DNA from: Acidimicrobiaceae bacterium
GTDB lineage: Bacteria; Actinomycetota; Acidimicrobiia; Acidimicrobiales; RAAP-2
Assembly (NCBI GenBank): GCA_027449885.1
Contig: DAIDKS010000016.1
Coordinates: forward strand, 1-64,000
Length of the DNA stretch: 64,000 bases
Direction of reading: 5' to 3'
The notes beneath the pieces were generated by a model. That model did not search any database. It had not been told where the DNA came from and saw only the letters and a program-made list of their open reading frames with translations. Made by a program: the position numbers and the translations under genes. Shown in pieces: positions 43,763 through 52,552 of the stretch (its first letter is position 1; every line of letters begins with the position of its first letter).

Positions 43763-45163
43763 ATGGCGATCGACAACCTGGACTTCAGCCGCTACCAGCT
43801 CGGGTGGTCGGACGAACAGACGCCGGTGTTCAAGCCCAAGAAGGGGCTCAACGAGGCGATCGTCCGGGAGATGTCGGGCATCAAGAACGAGGAAGGGTGG
43901 ATGCGGGACTTCCGCCTCGCCGCCCTCAAGCGATTCGAGAAGAAGCCGATGCTGCCGTGGTTCGCCGAGAGGATGCCGGACCTCGACTTCGACGACATCT
44001 ACTACTACATCAAGCCGACCGAGAACCGCGTCGAGCGCTGGGAGGACCTCCCCGACGCCATCAAGAACACCTACGAGCGACTGGGGATCCCCGAGGCCGA
44101 GCGCAAGTACCTCGCGGGCGTCACGGCCCAGTACGAGTCGGAGGTCGTCTTCCATCGCAATCGGGCCGACCTCGAGCGCCTGGGCGTCCTGTTCTGCGAC
44201 ATGGACACCGCGGTGCGCGAGTATCCCGAGCTGGTGCGCAAGTACTTCGGGACGGTCATCCCGCCCAACGACAACAAGTTCGCGGCCCTGAACTCGGCCG
44301 TCTGGAGTGGGGGATCCTTCATCTACGTTCCGCCGGGGGTGAAGGTCGACCAGCCGCTGCAGGCCTACTTCCGCATCAACACCGAGAACATGGGTCAGTT
44401 CGAGCGAACGCTGATCATCGCCGACGAGGGCTCTCAGGTGCACTACGTCGAGGGCTGCTCGGCCCCGGTGTACTCGACCGACTCGCTGCACTCGGCCGTG
44501 GTGGAGCTCGTCGCGCTGCGCGGCTCCAGGATCACCTACACGACGATCCAAAACTGGTCGAACAACGTCTACAACCTCGTGACCAAGCGGGCCCGCGCCG
44601 AGGCCGAGGCCCACGTCGAGTGGATCGACGGCAACATCGGCAGCCGCCTGACCATGAAGTACCCGAGCGTCTACCTCATGGGTCCCAAGGCGTCGGGTGA
44701 GGTGCTGTCGGTCGCCTACGCCGGACCGGGCCAGGTGCAGGACGCCGGCGCGAAGATGGTGCACGTCGCTCCCGAGACCACCTCGACCATCGTGTCGAAG
44801 TCGATCTCGAAGGACGGGGGCCTCACGACCTACCGTGGACTGGTCAAGGTGGAGGAGGGCGCGACCGGGGCGAAGAGCTTCGTACGGTGCGACGCCCTGA
44901 TCCTCGACGAGCAGTCCACGTCGGAGACGAAGCCCTACATGGAGGTCGGTGAGCGCGACGCGGCGATCGGTCACGAGGCGACCGTCTCGAAGATCGGCGA
45001 CGACCAGCTCTTCTACCTGATGAGCCGGGGGCTCACCGAGAGCCAGGCGATGGGGATGATCGTCAACGGCTTCATCGAGCCGGTCACGCGCACCCTGCCC
45101 ATGGAGTACGCGGTCGAGTGGTCGCGGCTGATCGAGCTCCAGATGGAGGGCTCGGTCGGCTGA
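43763..45163 (+). CDS. sufB: SufB, Fe-S cluster scaffold subunit
   Basis: Seen: 466 residues of the SufB/SufD family with SufB-specific features: [20 protein letters not shown] at the N-terminus, [23 protein letters not shown], the beta-helix core, and the closing [16 protein letters not shown] with [11 protein letters not shown]. Known: SufB with SufC and SufD forms the complex on which Fe-S clusters are built from SufS-derived sulfur. ATG 43763 follows GAGGAGAG. It heads the plus-strand suf group, but its sufD and sufC lie 1.3 kb away beyond an opposing enoyl-CoA hydratase gene. Confidence 0.96.
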   Translation: MAIDNLDFSRYQLGWSDEQTPVFKPKKGLNEAIVREMSGIKNEEGWMRDFRLAALKRFEKKPMLPWFAERMPDLDFDDIYYYIKPTENRVERWEDLPDAIKNTYERLGIPEAERKYLAGVTAQYESEVVFHRNRADLERLGVLFCDMDTAVREYPELVRKYFGTVIPPNDNKFAALNSAVWSGGSFIYVPPGVKVDQPLQAYFRINTENMGQFERTLIIADEGSQVHYVEGCSAPVYSTDSLHSAVVELVALRGSRITYTTIQNWSNNVYNLVTKRARAEAEAHVEWIDGNIGSRLTMKYPSVYLMGPKASGEVLSVAYAGPGQVQDAGAKMVHVAPETTSTIVSKSISKDGGLTTYRGLVKVEEGATGAKSFVRCDALILDEQSTSETKPYMEVGERDAAIGHEATVSKIGDDQLFYLMSRGLTESQAMGMIVNGFIEPVTRTLPMEYAVEWSRLIELQMEGSVG

Positions 45164-45198
45164 GCCGGACCCGCGTTCGGGCGTGGAAGGATGTCACC

Positions 45199-45549
45199 GT
45201 GGCGATGCGTGAGGAGTGCAAGCACTTCCAGAGCCGAACCTACGCGTCGGGCGAGGTGGCCCGGTTCTGCGTTCTCGGGAACGCCCCCGACCAGCCGTGG
45301 TCGTGTCCGGAGGACTGCCTGACCTACGAGCGGCGGCTCGCCGACGTGGGGTGGTCGCACGGATCGCTCGCGAGCCGACCCGTCGAGCGGGAGCCGGAGA
45401 CCTCGGTCCCCGACGAGGAGCGGCGACGACTGCTGGCCCAGGCCGAGGAGATCGTCGAGTCGGTGGCGCCCGGGCTGGTCGACGAACGGCGTCGGGCGAC
45501 GGGTGACGCGTCTCGCCCCCGCCGCCGCTGGTGGCCCTTCAGCCGCTGA
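45199..45549 (+). CDS. small Cys-containing protein of the suf locus
   Basis: Seen: 116 residues from GTG 45199 (ATG 45205 also possible). Upstream is AAGGAT with a six-base gap to the GTG, a leaderless-type start. Four Cys in the first half (REECKHF, RFCVLG, WSCPEDCLTY) could bind Fe-S or zinc; the second half is charged and helical, ending in a basic RRRWWPFSR. No family recognised. The position between sufB and sufD suggests an Fe-S-related role, for example as a reporter or carrier, which is inference only. Confidence 0.6.
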   Translation: MAMREECKHFQSRTYASGEVARFCVLGNAPDQPWSCPEDCLTYERRLADVGWSHGSLASRPVEREPETSVPDEERRRLLAQAEEIVESVAPGLVDERRRATGDASRPRRRWWPFSR

Positions 45550-46380
45550 TCAGTCGCCGCGAAACGACGGGGGACGCTTCTCGAGGAAGGCGGTGATCGC
45601 CTCGCTGAGGTCGTGGCTCTGCAGGTAGAGGGTGTTCCAGTGCGCGACGAACTCGAGCCCCTCGTCGACCGTGCGGCCGTCGTTGGCGCGCAGGACGGCC
45701 TTGGTCCCCCGCACCGCCATCGGGGAGTTCGCGGCGATCTCGTCGGCGAGCGCGTGGGCCGCGACCAGTACGTCGGCGCTCGAGGACCCCGCGACGCGGT
45801 TGACGAGCCCGATGCGGGCGGCCTCGGCCGCGTCGATGTCACGACCGGTGTAGGCCAGTTCCGCGACGTGGCCGGACCCGATGACCCTCGGCAGCCGCTG
45901 CAGCGTCCCGAGGTCCGCGACGATGGCCATCTTCGTCTCGCGAATCGAGAAGACGGCGTCGGCGGCGGCGAGGCGAACGTCGCACGCGGTGATCAGGTCG
46001 AGCCCGCCACCCAGGCAGTAGCCGTGAACCGCGGCGATCACCGGGACGGGCAACTCGGCGAGGGAGCTCACCGCCGCCTGCATCGTGCGCACGGCCCGCC
46101 AGCGAGCCTCGTTGGCCCTCGCCGGGGACGCGTCGCCGTCGGCGACGCCGTGGACGAGGTCGCCACCCAGGTCCTTCAGATCGAGTCCGACGGTGAAGTG
46201 ATCCCCCCGGGCGGCGAGCACCAGCGCCCGGGCCCCCGACTCACGGACCGCGGCGCACGCTCGGGGCAGGTCCTGCCAGAGGGCGCGGCCCAGGGCGTTG
46301 CGCGCGTCGGCCCGATCGAGCCACAGCGTGGCGACCGGTCCCTCGATCTCCAGAGCGAGAACGTCGGACGAGAACGTCAG
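45550..46380 (-). CDS. enoyl-CoA hydratase/isomerase with CTG start
   Basis: Seen: crotonase fold. LEIEGPVATLWLDRADARNA at the N-terminus, HFTVGLDLKDLG (oxyanion region), HGYCLGGGLDLITACDVRLA, and a helical end. The N-terminal ~53 residues lie upstream of the first ATG/GTG/TTG (46221) but in the same frame. The upstream stop leaves no standard start; CTG 46380 directly follows AAGGAGGG (46391-46384), so CTG is the likely start (276 residues). Known: hydration or isomerisation of enoyl-CoA. One catalytic Glu (E144-type) is not obvious, so an isomerase or dehydratase role is possible. It interrupts the suf genes on the opposite strand. Confidence 0.82.
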   Translation of the reverse strand: MTFSSDVLALEIEGPVATLWLDRADARNALGRALWQDLPRACAAVRESGARALVLAARGDHFTVGLDLKDLGGDLVHGVADGDASPARANEARWRAVRTMQAAVSSLAELPVPVIAAVHGYCLGGGLDLITACDVRLAAADAVFSIRETKMAIVADLGTLQRLPRVIGSGHVAELAYTGRDIDAAEAARIGLVNRVAGSSSADVLVAAHALADEIAANSPMAVRGTKAVLRANDGRTVDEGLEFVAHWNTLYLQSHDLSEAITAFLEKRPPSFRGD

Positions 46381-46446
46381 GGTCCCTCCTTGTCGGGGTC
46401 AGCCTAGGTCGGACCGTCGCGCGTACCCGGTACACTGCCGAGGCCT

Positions 46447-47685
46447 ATGCCCTTCGCCCTCGACGTCGCCGACGCCCTGCCGACACTCGGCGACGCCGCC
46501 GCTCGCGAGTCGGCACTGCGCGCCTTCGAGGCCGCGGGACTCCCCACGACTCGCGACGAGGTCTGGCGCTACGCGCCTCTCGAGCGACTCGATCTCGACC
46601 GGGTACGTCCGGCCGTCTCCGCGGGCGTCGTCCCCCCGTCGCGGCTGGCCGACGCCATCGCGTCGGGGTCGTGCGCGGTGGTGCACACCGTCGACGGCTT
46701 CGTCGTGGAGCAGAGCACGGTCCCGGATGGGGTGCGAGTGACCGTGGCGCCCCCCGGGGCGACGCCCCTCGAAGGATCGTCGCAGGAGCGCTACGCGGCG
46801 GACGCGTTCGCGCTGGTGAACGCCGCGCTCGCGCCGGGCGCCCTCGAGATCCGCATCGAGCGCGACGTGGTCCTGGAGGCCCCGCTCGTCGTCGTCCACC
46901 ACGTGTCACCGGGCCTCGCCGTGGCGCCCCGCACGCACATCGTGCTCGAGCGAGGGGCGGCGGCCACGGTCGTCGAGCTCCTCGTCGGTGGCGCGGGCTC
47001 CGTCGTGGTCCCCGTCGGCGAGTACCGACTCGAGGCCAACTCGTCACTCCGGCTCGTCGCCTACCAGCGGTTGGCGATGGACGCCTGGCACGTCGCGCGC
47101 ACGACGGCCGTCATCGATCGCGACGCCCGGATGTCCCACTCGGTCCTCGGGCTCGGCGCCGTGTACGACCGGTCCCGCAACGACGCCGAGCTGATCGCGA
47201 CCGGGGCGCGCAACGAGTTGCGCACCACGTACCTCGGCCGCGCCGACCAGGTGCACGACCTGCGCACTCGCCAGTTTCACCGAGCGGCCCGGACGACGTC
47301 GGTCCTGCTGTCGAAGGGCGCCGTGGACGACGCGTCGCGATCGATCTACACCGGGCTCATCGAGATCGAGCACGGTGCGCGCAAGACCGACGCCCGCCAG
47401 ACGAATCACAACCTCCTGCTGTCACCCCACGCGCACGCCGACAGCGTGCCCAACCTCGACATCCGGGAGAACGACGTCGTCTGCGCGCACGCGTCCACCG
47501 TGGGCCCCCTCGACGAGCTGCAGCTCTGGTACCTGCAGTCGCGGGGCGTCTCGCGGGACGACGCTCAGCGACTCATGATCCAGGGCTTCTTCGCCGAGAT
47601 GCTGGACGACCTGCCGAGTGGGGTGGCCACGAGCATGGAAGAGGACGTCGCCGCCCTGCTGGGCGGCGTGGAGGTGAGCGCGTGA
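46447..47685 (+). CDS. sufD: SufD, Fe-S assembly subunit
   Basis: Seen: 412 residues. TRDEVWRYAPLERLDLDRV near the N-terminus, then a long beta-helix core (HIVLERGAAATVVEL, SLRLVAYQRL, RTTYLGRADQVHDLR) and the family end DARQTNHNLLLSPHA, CAHASTVGPLDELQLWYLQSRG. Known: SufD pairs with SufB in the SufBC2D complex and helps iron entry. TACACT lies ten bases before ATG 46447. Its stop overlaps the Rieske gene's start (GTGA), and that gene overlaps sufC. Confidence 0.93.
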   Translation: MPFALDVADALPTLGDAAARESALRAFEAAGLPTTRDEVWRYAPLERLDLDRVRPAVSAGVVPPSRLADAIASGSCAVVHTVDGFVVEQSTVPDGVRVTVAPPGATPLEGSSQERYAADAFALVNAALAPGALEIRIERDVVLEAPLVVVHHVSPGLAVAPRTHIVLERGAAATVVELLVGGAGSVVVPVGEYRLEANSSLRLVAYQRLAMDAWHVARTTAVIDRDARMSHSVLGLGAVYDRSRNDAELIATGARNELRTTYLGRADQVHDLRTRQFHRAARTTSVLLSKGAVDDASRSIYTGLIEIEHGARKTDARQTNHNLLLSPHAHADSVPNLDIRENDVVCAHASTVGPLDELQLWYLQSRGVSRDDAQRLMIQGFFAEMLDDLPSGVATSMEEDVAALLGGVEVSA

Positions 47686-47993
47686 GGGTGGACCTAGGCG
47701 GTCTCGACGAGTTCGCCGACGGCGTCCCCGTGCGGGCGACCGCGGCCCAGCGGGCCGTGGTCGTGGTCCGCTCGGGTGAGCGCGTCTACGCGCTGGAGGA
47801 CCGGTGCAGCCACGAGGACTTCCCGCTCTCGGCCGGCGAGGTCGACCTCGAGACCGGCGAGATCGAGTGCGCCCGTCACGGGGCGATGTTCCGGTTGGAG
47901 GACGGGGCGCCGATGTCGCTGCCGGCCACGCGGGCGGTCGCGACCTACCCGGCCCAGGTGGCCGACGGGCGCGTGGTGGTGGAGCTGCCGTGA
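47682..47993 (+). CDS. Rieske-type [2Fe-2S] ferredoxin
   Basis: Seen: 103 residues from GTG 47682 (GTGA overlap with sufD). Cys-x-His and Cys-x2-His ligands: DRCSHEDFPLSAG and IECARHGAMF, 15-20 residues apart. Known: small soluble Rieske proteins of this type occur between sufD and sufC in many actinobacteria and supply electrons or serve as cluster carriers. Its stop overlaps the sufC start (GTGA). Confidence 0.9.
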   Translation: MRVDLGGLDEFADGVPVRATAAQRAVVVVRSGERVYALEDRCSHEDFPLSAGEVDLETGEIECARHGAMFRLEDGAPMSLPATRAVATYPAQVADGRVVVELP

Positions 47994-48712
47994 GCACCGG
48001 ACTGGTCCTCGACGGGCTGTGCGTCCGCGTCGGCGAGAAGGACGTCCTTCGCGGCATCGACCTCCGTGTGGGCGCCGGCGAGGTCCACGTGATCATGGGG
48101 CCCAACGGCTCGGGCAAGTCCACCCTGGCCCACGCCCTCGCGGGTCACCCGGGCTACCAGGTGACGGCCGGGCGGGCGCTGCTCGACGGCGTCGACCTGC
48201 TCTCGCTCGATCCCACCGAGCGAGCGCGTCACGGGCTGTTCCTCGCCCTCCAGCAGCCACTCGACGTGCCCGGGGTCCGTCCGCGCGACATGCTCCTCGC
48301 GGCGGGGGCGGTCGCCGAGGGGCTGGAGACCCGTATTGAGGACGAGGCCCGTCGCGTGGGCCTACGACCCGACCTCCTCGAGCGCTTCGTGAACGTCGGG
48401 CTGTCCGGTGGGGAGCGCAAGCGCGCCGAGGTGGTCCAGTTCGGCGTCCTGCGGCCGACGATCGCCGTGCTCGACGAGATCGACTCGGGCCTCGACGTCG
48501 ACGCCCTGGGCGCCGTGGCCCGGCGTCTCGCGGCGGCGACGAGCGAGTGGGGCTGCGGACTGCTCGCCATCACGCACTTCCGACGCCTGCTGAGCGAGTT
48601 GCGGCCCGACACGATTCACGTCATCAGCGGGGGGCGCGTCGTGGCGACCGGGGGACCGGAGCTGGCCGAGACGCTCGAGCGCGAGGGCTACGAGCCCTTT
48701 CGCTCGCACTGA
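47990..48712 (+). CDS. sufC: SufC paralogue 1, Fe-S assembly ATPase
   Basis: Seen: 240 residues from GTG 47990. ABC ATPase: Walker A GPNGSGKST, signature LSGGERKRAEVVQ, Walker B IAVLDEIDSGLD, and the H-loop ITHFRRLL. The Q-loop region reads FLALQQPLDVPGV; the Suf pattern (ERKR and SGLDVDAL) is clear. Known: SufC drives SufBD conformational change. It ends the sufD-Rieske-sufC unit with four-base overlaps. A second sufC at 51759-52514 has the more usual FQYPEAIAGV Q-loop region, so the two may be specialised. Confidence 0.9.
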   Translation: MSTGLVLDGLCVRVGEKDVLRGIDLRVGAGEVHVIMGPNGSGKSTLAHALAGHPGYQVTAGRALLDGVDLLSLDPTERARHGLFLALQQPLDVPGVRPRDMLLAAGAVAEGLETRIEDEARRVGLRPDLLERFVNVGLSGGERKRAEVVQFGVLRPTIAVLDEIDSGLDVDALGAVARRLAAATSEWGCGLLAITHFRRLLSELRPDTIHVISGGRVVATGGPELAETLEREGYEPFRSH

Positions 48713-48731
48713 AGGTCCTCGAACCGACCGG

Positions 48732-48737
48732 TAGAAT
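48732..48737 (+). promoter_or_regulatory. -10 element of leaderless LCP gene
   Basis: TAGAAT with a six-base gap to GTG 48744; no ribosome binding site. Confidence 0.6.
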
Positions 48738-48743
48738 CGTCGG

Positions 48744-50063
48744 GTGCCGCCAACCAGCGATAGGCCGACGGGCCCCGACGGGGGACACCGTCGCATCGCC
48801 AACGAGGAGCGCCTGAAGGCCCTCGGTCAGGCCATCGACTCCCGGCAGAACCCGGGCGCCGCGCGTCGTCCGCGCCGATCGGGCCACCGGGGGCGGAACA
48901 TCACCCTCGTCAGCCTGGCGGTCGTGGTCGTGCTGGCGCTCGTCGTCGTCGGTGGCGGCTACCTGTACGCGCAGTGGCGGTTCGGCCAGATCCCGAAGGT
49001 GCACGTGGCGGGTGAGCAGCCCACGGTCTCGGGGCAGCCGATCAACATCCTCGAGATCGGCTCCGACTCCCGTGCCGGCCTCACCGGGGCCCTCGCCAAC
49101 CAGACGGGGGCGTCGACGGTCGCCGGCCAGCGCAGCGACGTCGTGAAGATCATGCGCGTGGACCCGGCCGCGGGCACCATCACCGTCCTGTCGATCCCCC
49201 GCGACACCGTGGTGACGCTGCTCGCGAACCAGTCCCTGTACGGGAAGTTCAACCGGATCAACGTCAACTACGGCAACGGCCCCTCGCTCCTCGCCCAGAC
49301 GATCACGGCGAACCTCGGGATCCCGATCAACCACGTCGTCCAGGTGAGCTTCGGCGGCCTCATCAACGCGGCCGACGCCATCGGGGGCGTCTACCTCGAC
49401 TTCCCCTACCCGGCCAAGGACGCCTACTCGGGCCTCAACATCCCCCACGCGGGCTGTCAACTGGTGACCGGGTTCCAGGCTCTGGCCGTCGCCCGCAGCC
49501 GCCACTACCAGTGGTACCAGAACGGCGTGTGGAACTACGACGGGACGAGCGACTTCGGTCGCATCGACCGTCAGAACGCCTTCATCCGAGCCCTGATCAG
49601 TCGTGCGAAGAGTGAGATCACGAACCCGATCGCCCTCAATGACTTCCTCTCGAAGATCCCGCAGGGGATCACCCTCGACAGCGGCTTCTCGCTGAATGAG
49701 CTGGTGGGGCTGGCCTGGAAGTTCCACAGCTTCAATCCGGCCAACATGCGCACCTACACGCTCCCGACGGTGGCGGCGACCGTCAATCCCCTCGGCGACG
49801 TCCTCTTCGTGGACCAGCCCGCCGCCCAGCAGCTGCTCGTCAACATCTTCGGTTCGTCGCTGATCACCCCGACGAACCCGCCGCCGAACGCCCAACTCCA
49901 GACGCCGCCGCCGCCCGTGGTGACGACCACCACCACGACGATTCCCGCGTCGACGACGACCACGCACCGCCCGGCCAGCTCGACGTCGGCCGGAGGGGCC
50001 ACCACGACGACGATTCCCCAGACGTCGGGTCAGTACTTCGACCCGGTGCCCTGCCACCCCTAG
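48744..50063 (+). CDS. LytR-CpsA-Psr (LCP) family cell-wall ligase
   Basis: Seen: 439 residues from GTG 48744. A short basic cytosolic part, TM near 50-75 (ITLVSLAVVVVLALVVVGGGYL), then the LCP domain: NILEIGSDSR, RSDVVKIMRVDPAAGTITVLSIPRDT (Arg/Asp motifs), KFNRINVNYGNG, GVYLDFPYPAKD and RSRHYQW. It ends in a low-complexity linker of Pro/Thr (about 375-430). Known: LCP proteins attach wall teichoic acids, arabinogalactan or capsule to peptidoglycan outside the membrane. The TT-rich tail is common in actinobacterial members. Its stop overlaps the convergent sufU stop (CTAG). Confidence 0.92.
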   Translation: MPPTSDRPTGPDGGHRRIANEERLKALGQAIDSRQNPGAARRPRRSGHRGRNITLVSLAVVVVLALVVVGGGYLYAQWRFGQIPKVHVAGEQPTVSGQPINILEIGSDSRAGLTGALANQTGASTVAGQRSDVVKIMRVDPAAGTITVLSIPRDTVVTLLANQSLYGKFNRINVNYGNGPSLLAQTITANLGIPINHVVQVSFGGLINAADAIGGVYLDFPYPAKDAYSGLNIPHAGCQLVTGFQALAVARSRHYQWYQNGVWNYDGTSDFGRIDRQNAFIRALISRAKSEITNPIALNDFLSKIPQGITLDSGFSLNELVGLAWKFHSFNPANMRTYTLPTVAATVNPLGDVLFVDQPAAQQLLVNIFGSSLITPTNPPPNAQLQTPPPPVVTTTTTTIPASTTTTHRPASSTSAGGATTTTIPQTSGQYFDPVPCHP

Positions 50064-50530
50064 GCCGACGGGGCCGCCTCGTCGAGCGCCTGGGTGAGGG
50101 TGTTCCAGGCCAGGGTGGCGCACTTGATGCGCACCGGGAACTGCGCGACCCCCTGGAGGGCCGCGAGCTCGCCCATGGTGCGCAGGTCGGCGACGCTCGG
50201 CGCCGCGTCGGCGCCCGTCTCCCCGACGGTCATCATGGCCTTGAAACGCTCGATGGTCGCGCGCACCTCCCCGAGGGGACGACCCTTCACGGCGACGCTC
50301 ATGAGCGACGAGGACGCCTGGGAGATGGAGCAGCCGTGTCCCGAGAGTCGGATATCGGTCAGGACGCCGTCGTGCACCTCGACGTAGAGGGCGATCTCGT
50401 CGCCGCACAGCGGGTTGAAGCCCTCGACCCGGACGGCGGGGGGCACGGGCAGCTCACCGCGGTTGCGGGGGGTGCGGTAGTGGTCGAGGACGATCTCCCG
50501 GTAGAGCTCGTCGAGGTTGCCCAGGCTCAC
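50060..50530 (-). CDS. sufU: SufU, Zn-dependent sulfur transfer protein
   Basis: Seen: 156 residues from GTG 50530 (GTGA overlap with sufS). Cys42 with Asp44 in NPLCGDEI, Cys67 in HGCSISQASSSLM, and the last Cys in RIKCATLAW, the three SufU cysteines plus Asp that bind zinc. Known: SufU accepts the persulfide sulfur from SufS and passes it to SufB. It is the last gene of the minus-strand sufC2-sufS-sufU operon. Confidence 0.93.
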   Translation of the reverse strand: MSLGNLDELYREIVLDHYRTPRNRGELPVPPAVRVEGFNPLCGDEIALYVEVHDGVLTDIRLSGHGCSISQASSSLMSVAVKGRPLGEVRATIERFKAMMTVGETGADAAPSVADLRTMGELAALQGVAQFPVRIKCATLAWNTLTQALDEAAPSA

Positions 50531-51762
50531 GAGAACATCGCCACCGCGTGTCGGAGGGCGTCGATGAGAACGTCCACGTCCTCGTCGATCGAGTAGGGGC
50601 CGAAGGAGGCTCGAGCCGTCGCGGCGAGGCCGAAGCGACGCATCAGGGGCTTGGCGCAGTGGTGTCCGGGCCGGACGCAGACGCCGAACTGGTCGAGGAC
50701 CTGGGCGACGTCGTGGGGGTGGACGCCCGCCACGTCGAGACTGAGGACGCCCCCTCGATCGAGTGCCGTCGCGGGCCCGATCACCCGCACGCGGCCGGCG
50801 AACTCGCCGTCCAGTCGCGCCAGGGCCCGTTCGGTGAGCCCGTGCTCGTAGGCGGCGACGTCGGACAGGCCGAGCGACTCCAGATAGCGGATGGCCGCCC
50901 GCAGACCCGCCGTCTCGGCGATCGGGGGAGTGCCGGCCTCGAACTTGGCGGGGCCGTCGGCGGGGGTGAACCCGTCGCGGCGCACGTCGGCGATCATGCC
51001 GCCGCCACCGAGGAAGGGGGGCATCGCCTCGAGGAGCTCCCGGCGGGCCCACAGGACCCCGAGGCCCGTCGGGCCGAGCATCTTGTGAGCCGAGAAGCAG
51101 AGGAAGTCAGCCCCCAGCTGCGTCACGTCGGTGACGTCGTGGGCGACGCCTTGGGCGGCGTCGACGGCGACGAGGGCCCCCCGCTCGTGGGCTCGCGCCG
51201 CGAGCGCGGCGACGGGATTGCGCGTCCCGAGGACGTTGGACACCAGGGTGAGCGAGAGCAGACGCACGCCGTCGAGGAGCCGGTCGATCTCACTGAGGTC
51301 GAGGCGGAAGTCGTCGCCGACGGGGATGAAGCGCACCTCGATGCCGGTCGTCTCGCGCAGCTGGAACCACGGAACGATGTTCGCGTGGTGCTCCATCTCG
51401 GTCACCAGGACGACGTCGCCGGCGCGCAGGTTCGCTGCGCCCCAGGATCGAGCGATGAGGTTGAACGACTCGGTCGTGTTCTTGGTGAAGACGATCTCGT
51501 CGGCGCCTCCGGGCGCTCCGATGAAGCGCGCCACGTCGGCCCGCGTCCCCTCGTAGACGTCGGTCGCCTCGTTCGCCGTCTGGTAGACGCCCCGGTGAAC
51601 GTTGGCGTGACGTAGGGAGTAGTAACGGTCCATCGCCTCGATGACCGCTCGCGGGGGAACCGTTGAGGAGGCCGAATCGAGGTAGGTGATGGGACGATCG
51701 TTGATCACGCGGCCGAGGAGGGGGACGTCCGCCCGGACCCGACGAGGGTTGAAGGAGGTCAC
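50527..51762 (-). CDS. sufS: SufS cysteine desulfurase
   Basis: Seen: 411 residues from GTG 51762 (GTGA overlap with sufC2). Group II cysteine desulfurase: YLDSASSTVPP, HANVHRGVY, ESFNLIARSWG, the PLP Lys in CFSAHKMLGPTGLGVLW, and the catalytic Cys in RPGHHCAKPLM. Known: PLP enzyme turning cysteine into alanine plus an enzyme-bound persulfide for Fe-S assembly. Overlaps at both ends show tight co-expression with sufC2 and sufU. Confidence 0.95.
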   Translation of the reverse strand: MTSFNPRRVRADVPLLGRVINDRPITYLDSASSTVPPRAVIEAMDRYYSLRHANVHRGVYQTANEATDVYEGTRADVARFIGAPGGADEIVFTKNTTESFNLIARSWGAANLRAGDVVLVTEMEHHANIVPWFQLRETTGIEVRFIPVGDDFRLDLSEIDRLLDGVRLLSLTLVSNVLGTRNPVAALAARAHERGALVAVDAAQGVAHDVTDVTQLGADFLCFSAHKMLGPTGLGVLWARRELLEAMPPFLGGGGMIADVRRDGFTPADGPAKFEAGTPPIAETAGLRAAIRYLESLGLSDVAAYEHGLTERALARLDGEFAGRVRVIGPATALDRGGVLSLDVAGVHPHDVAQVLDQFGVCVRPGHHCAKPLMRRFGLAATARASFGPYSIDEDVDVLIDALRHAVAMFS

Positions 51763-52514
51763 GCCAGGACCCGCCAGGCGTCGTAGCCCTCGCGGTCGAT
51801 CTGGGCCGCCACCTCGACGCCGCCACTGTGCACGATGCGTCCGTCGACCAGCACGTGGACGTGATCGGGTTCGATCTCCTCCAGCAGCTTCACGTAGTGG
51901 GTGACGACGATCGCTCCCATGGCGGGTCGCTCGGCTCGCACCGTCTGGACCCCTCGAGCCACCACGCGCAGGGCGTCGATGTCGAGACCCGAGTCCGTCT
52001 CGTCGAGGAGGGCGACGTCGGGCTCGAGGAGGGCCATCTGGAGGACCTCGTTGCGCTTGCGCTCGCCCCCCGAGAAGCCCTGGTTGAGGTGGCGCTCGGC
52101 GAAGGCGGGGTCCATGCCGAGTCGGTCCATCCACTCGGCGAGGGCGAGGCGCACTTCGAGGACGCTGAGCTCGCCGAGCCCCCGTCGCGCCACCATGGCC
52201 TGTCGCAGGAACTGGACGACCGAGACGCCGGCGATAGCCTCCGGGTACTGGAACGCGAGGAAGACCCCCGCGCGGGCCCGCTCGTCAGCCGACCAGCCCG
52301 TGACGTCCTGCCCCTTCAGGCGAATCTCGCCGTCGGTGAGCTGGTAGCCGGGGTGGCCCATGATCACGTTGGCGAGCGTCGACTTGCCCGCTCCGTTCGG
52401 CCCCATGATGGCGTGCACCTCACCGGACTCGACCGTGAGGTCGAGCCCCCGCAGGATGGGGACGTCATCGGCCACCGCGTGGACATTGACCAATTCGAGG
52501 AGGGGGCTCGACAC
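51759..52514 (-). CDS. sufC: SufC paralogue 2, Fe-S assembly ATPase
   Basis: Seen: 251 residues. Walker A GPNGAGKST, canonical Q-loop region FLAFQYPEAIAGV, signature FSGGERKRNEVLQ, Walker B VALLDETDSGLDIDAL, and VVTHYVKLLEEI. It is closer to the standard SufC than the copy at 47990. GTG 52514 has TAGGCT six bases upstream on the minus strand, so this operon (sufC2-sufS-sufU) has its own leaderless promoter, separate from sufB and sufD. Confidence 0.93.
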   Translation of the reverse strand: MSSPLLELVNVHAVADDVPILRGLDLTVESGEVHAIMGPNGAGKSTLANVIMGHPGYQLTDGEIRLKGQDVTGWSADERARAGVFLAFQYPEAIAGVSVVQFLRQAMVARRGLGELSVLEVRLALAEWMDRLGMDPAFAERHLNQGFSGGERKRNEVLQMALLEPDVALLDETDSGLDIDALRVVARGVQTVRAERPAMGAIVVTHYVKLLEEIEPDHVHVLVDGRIVHSGGVEVAAQIDREGYDAWRVLA

Positions 52515-52520
52515 GACCCG

Positions 52521-52526
52521 AGCCTA
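52521..52526 (-). promoter_or_regulatory. -10 element of leaderless sufC2-sufS-sufU operon
   Basis: Minus-strand TAGGCT with a six-base gap to GTG 52514; no ribosome binding site. Confidence 0.6.
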
Positions 52527-52552
52527 CCGGCGGCGCGGCGGCGCGGATCGGG

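Noticed and set aside
48624-50408. 594-codon minus-strand frame
   Set aside because: It is antisense to the LCP gene and made of Arg/Gly/Val repeats of GC-rich shadow frames.
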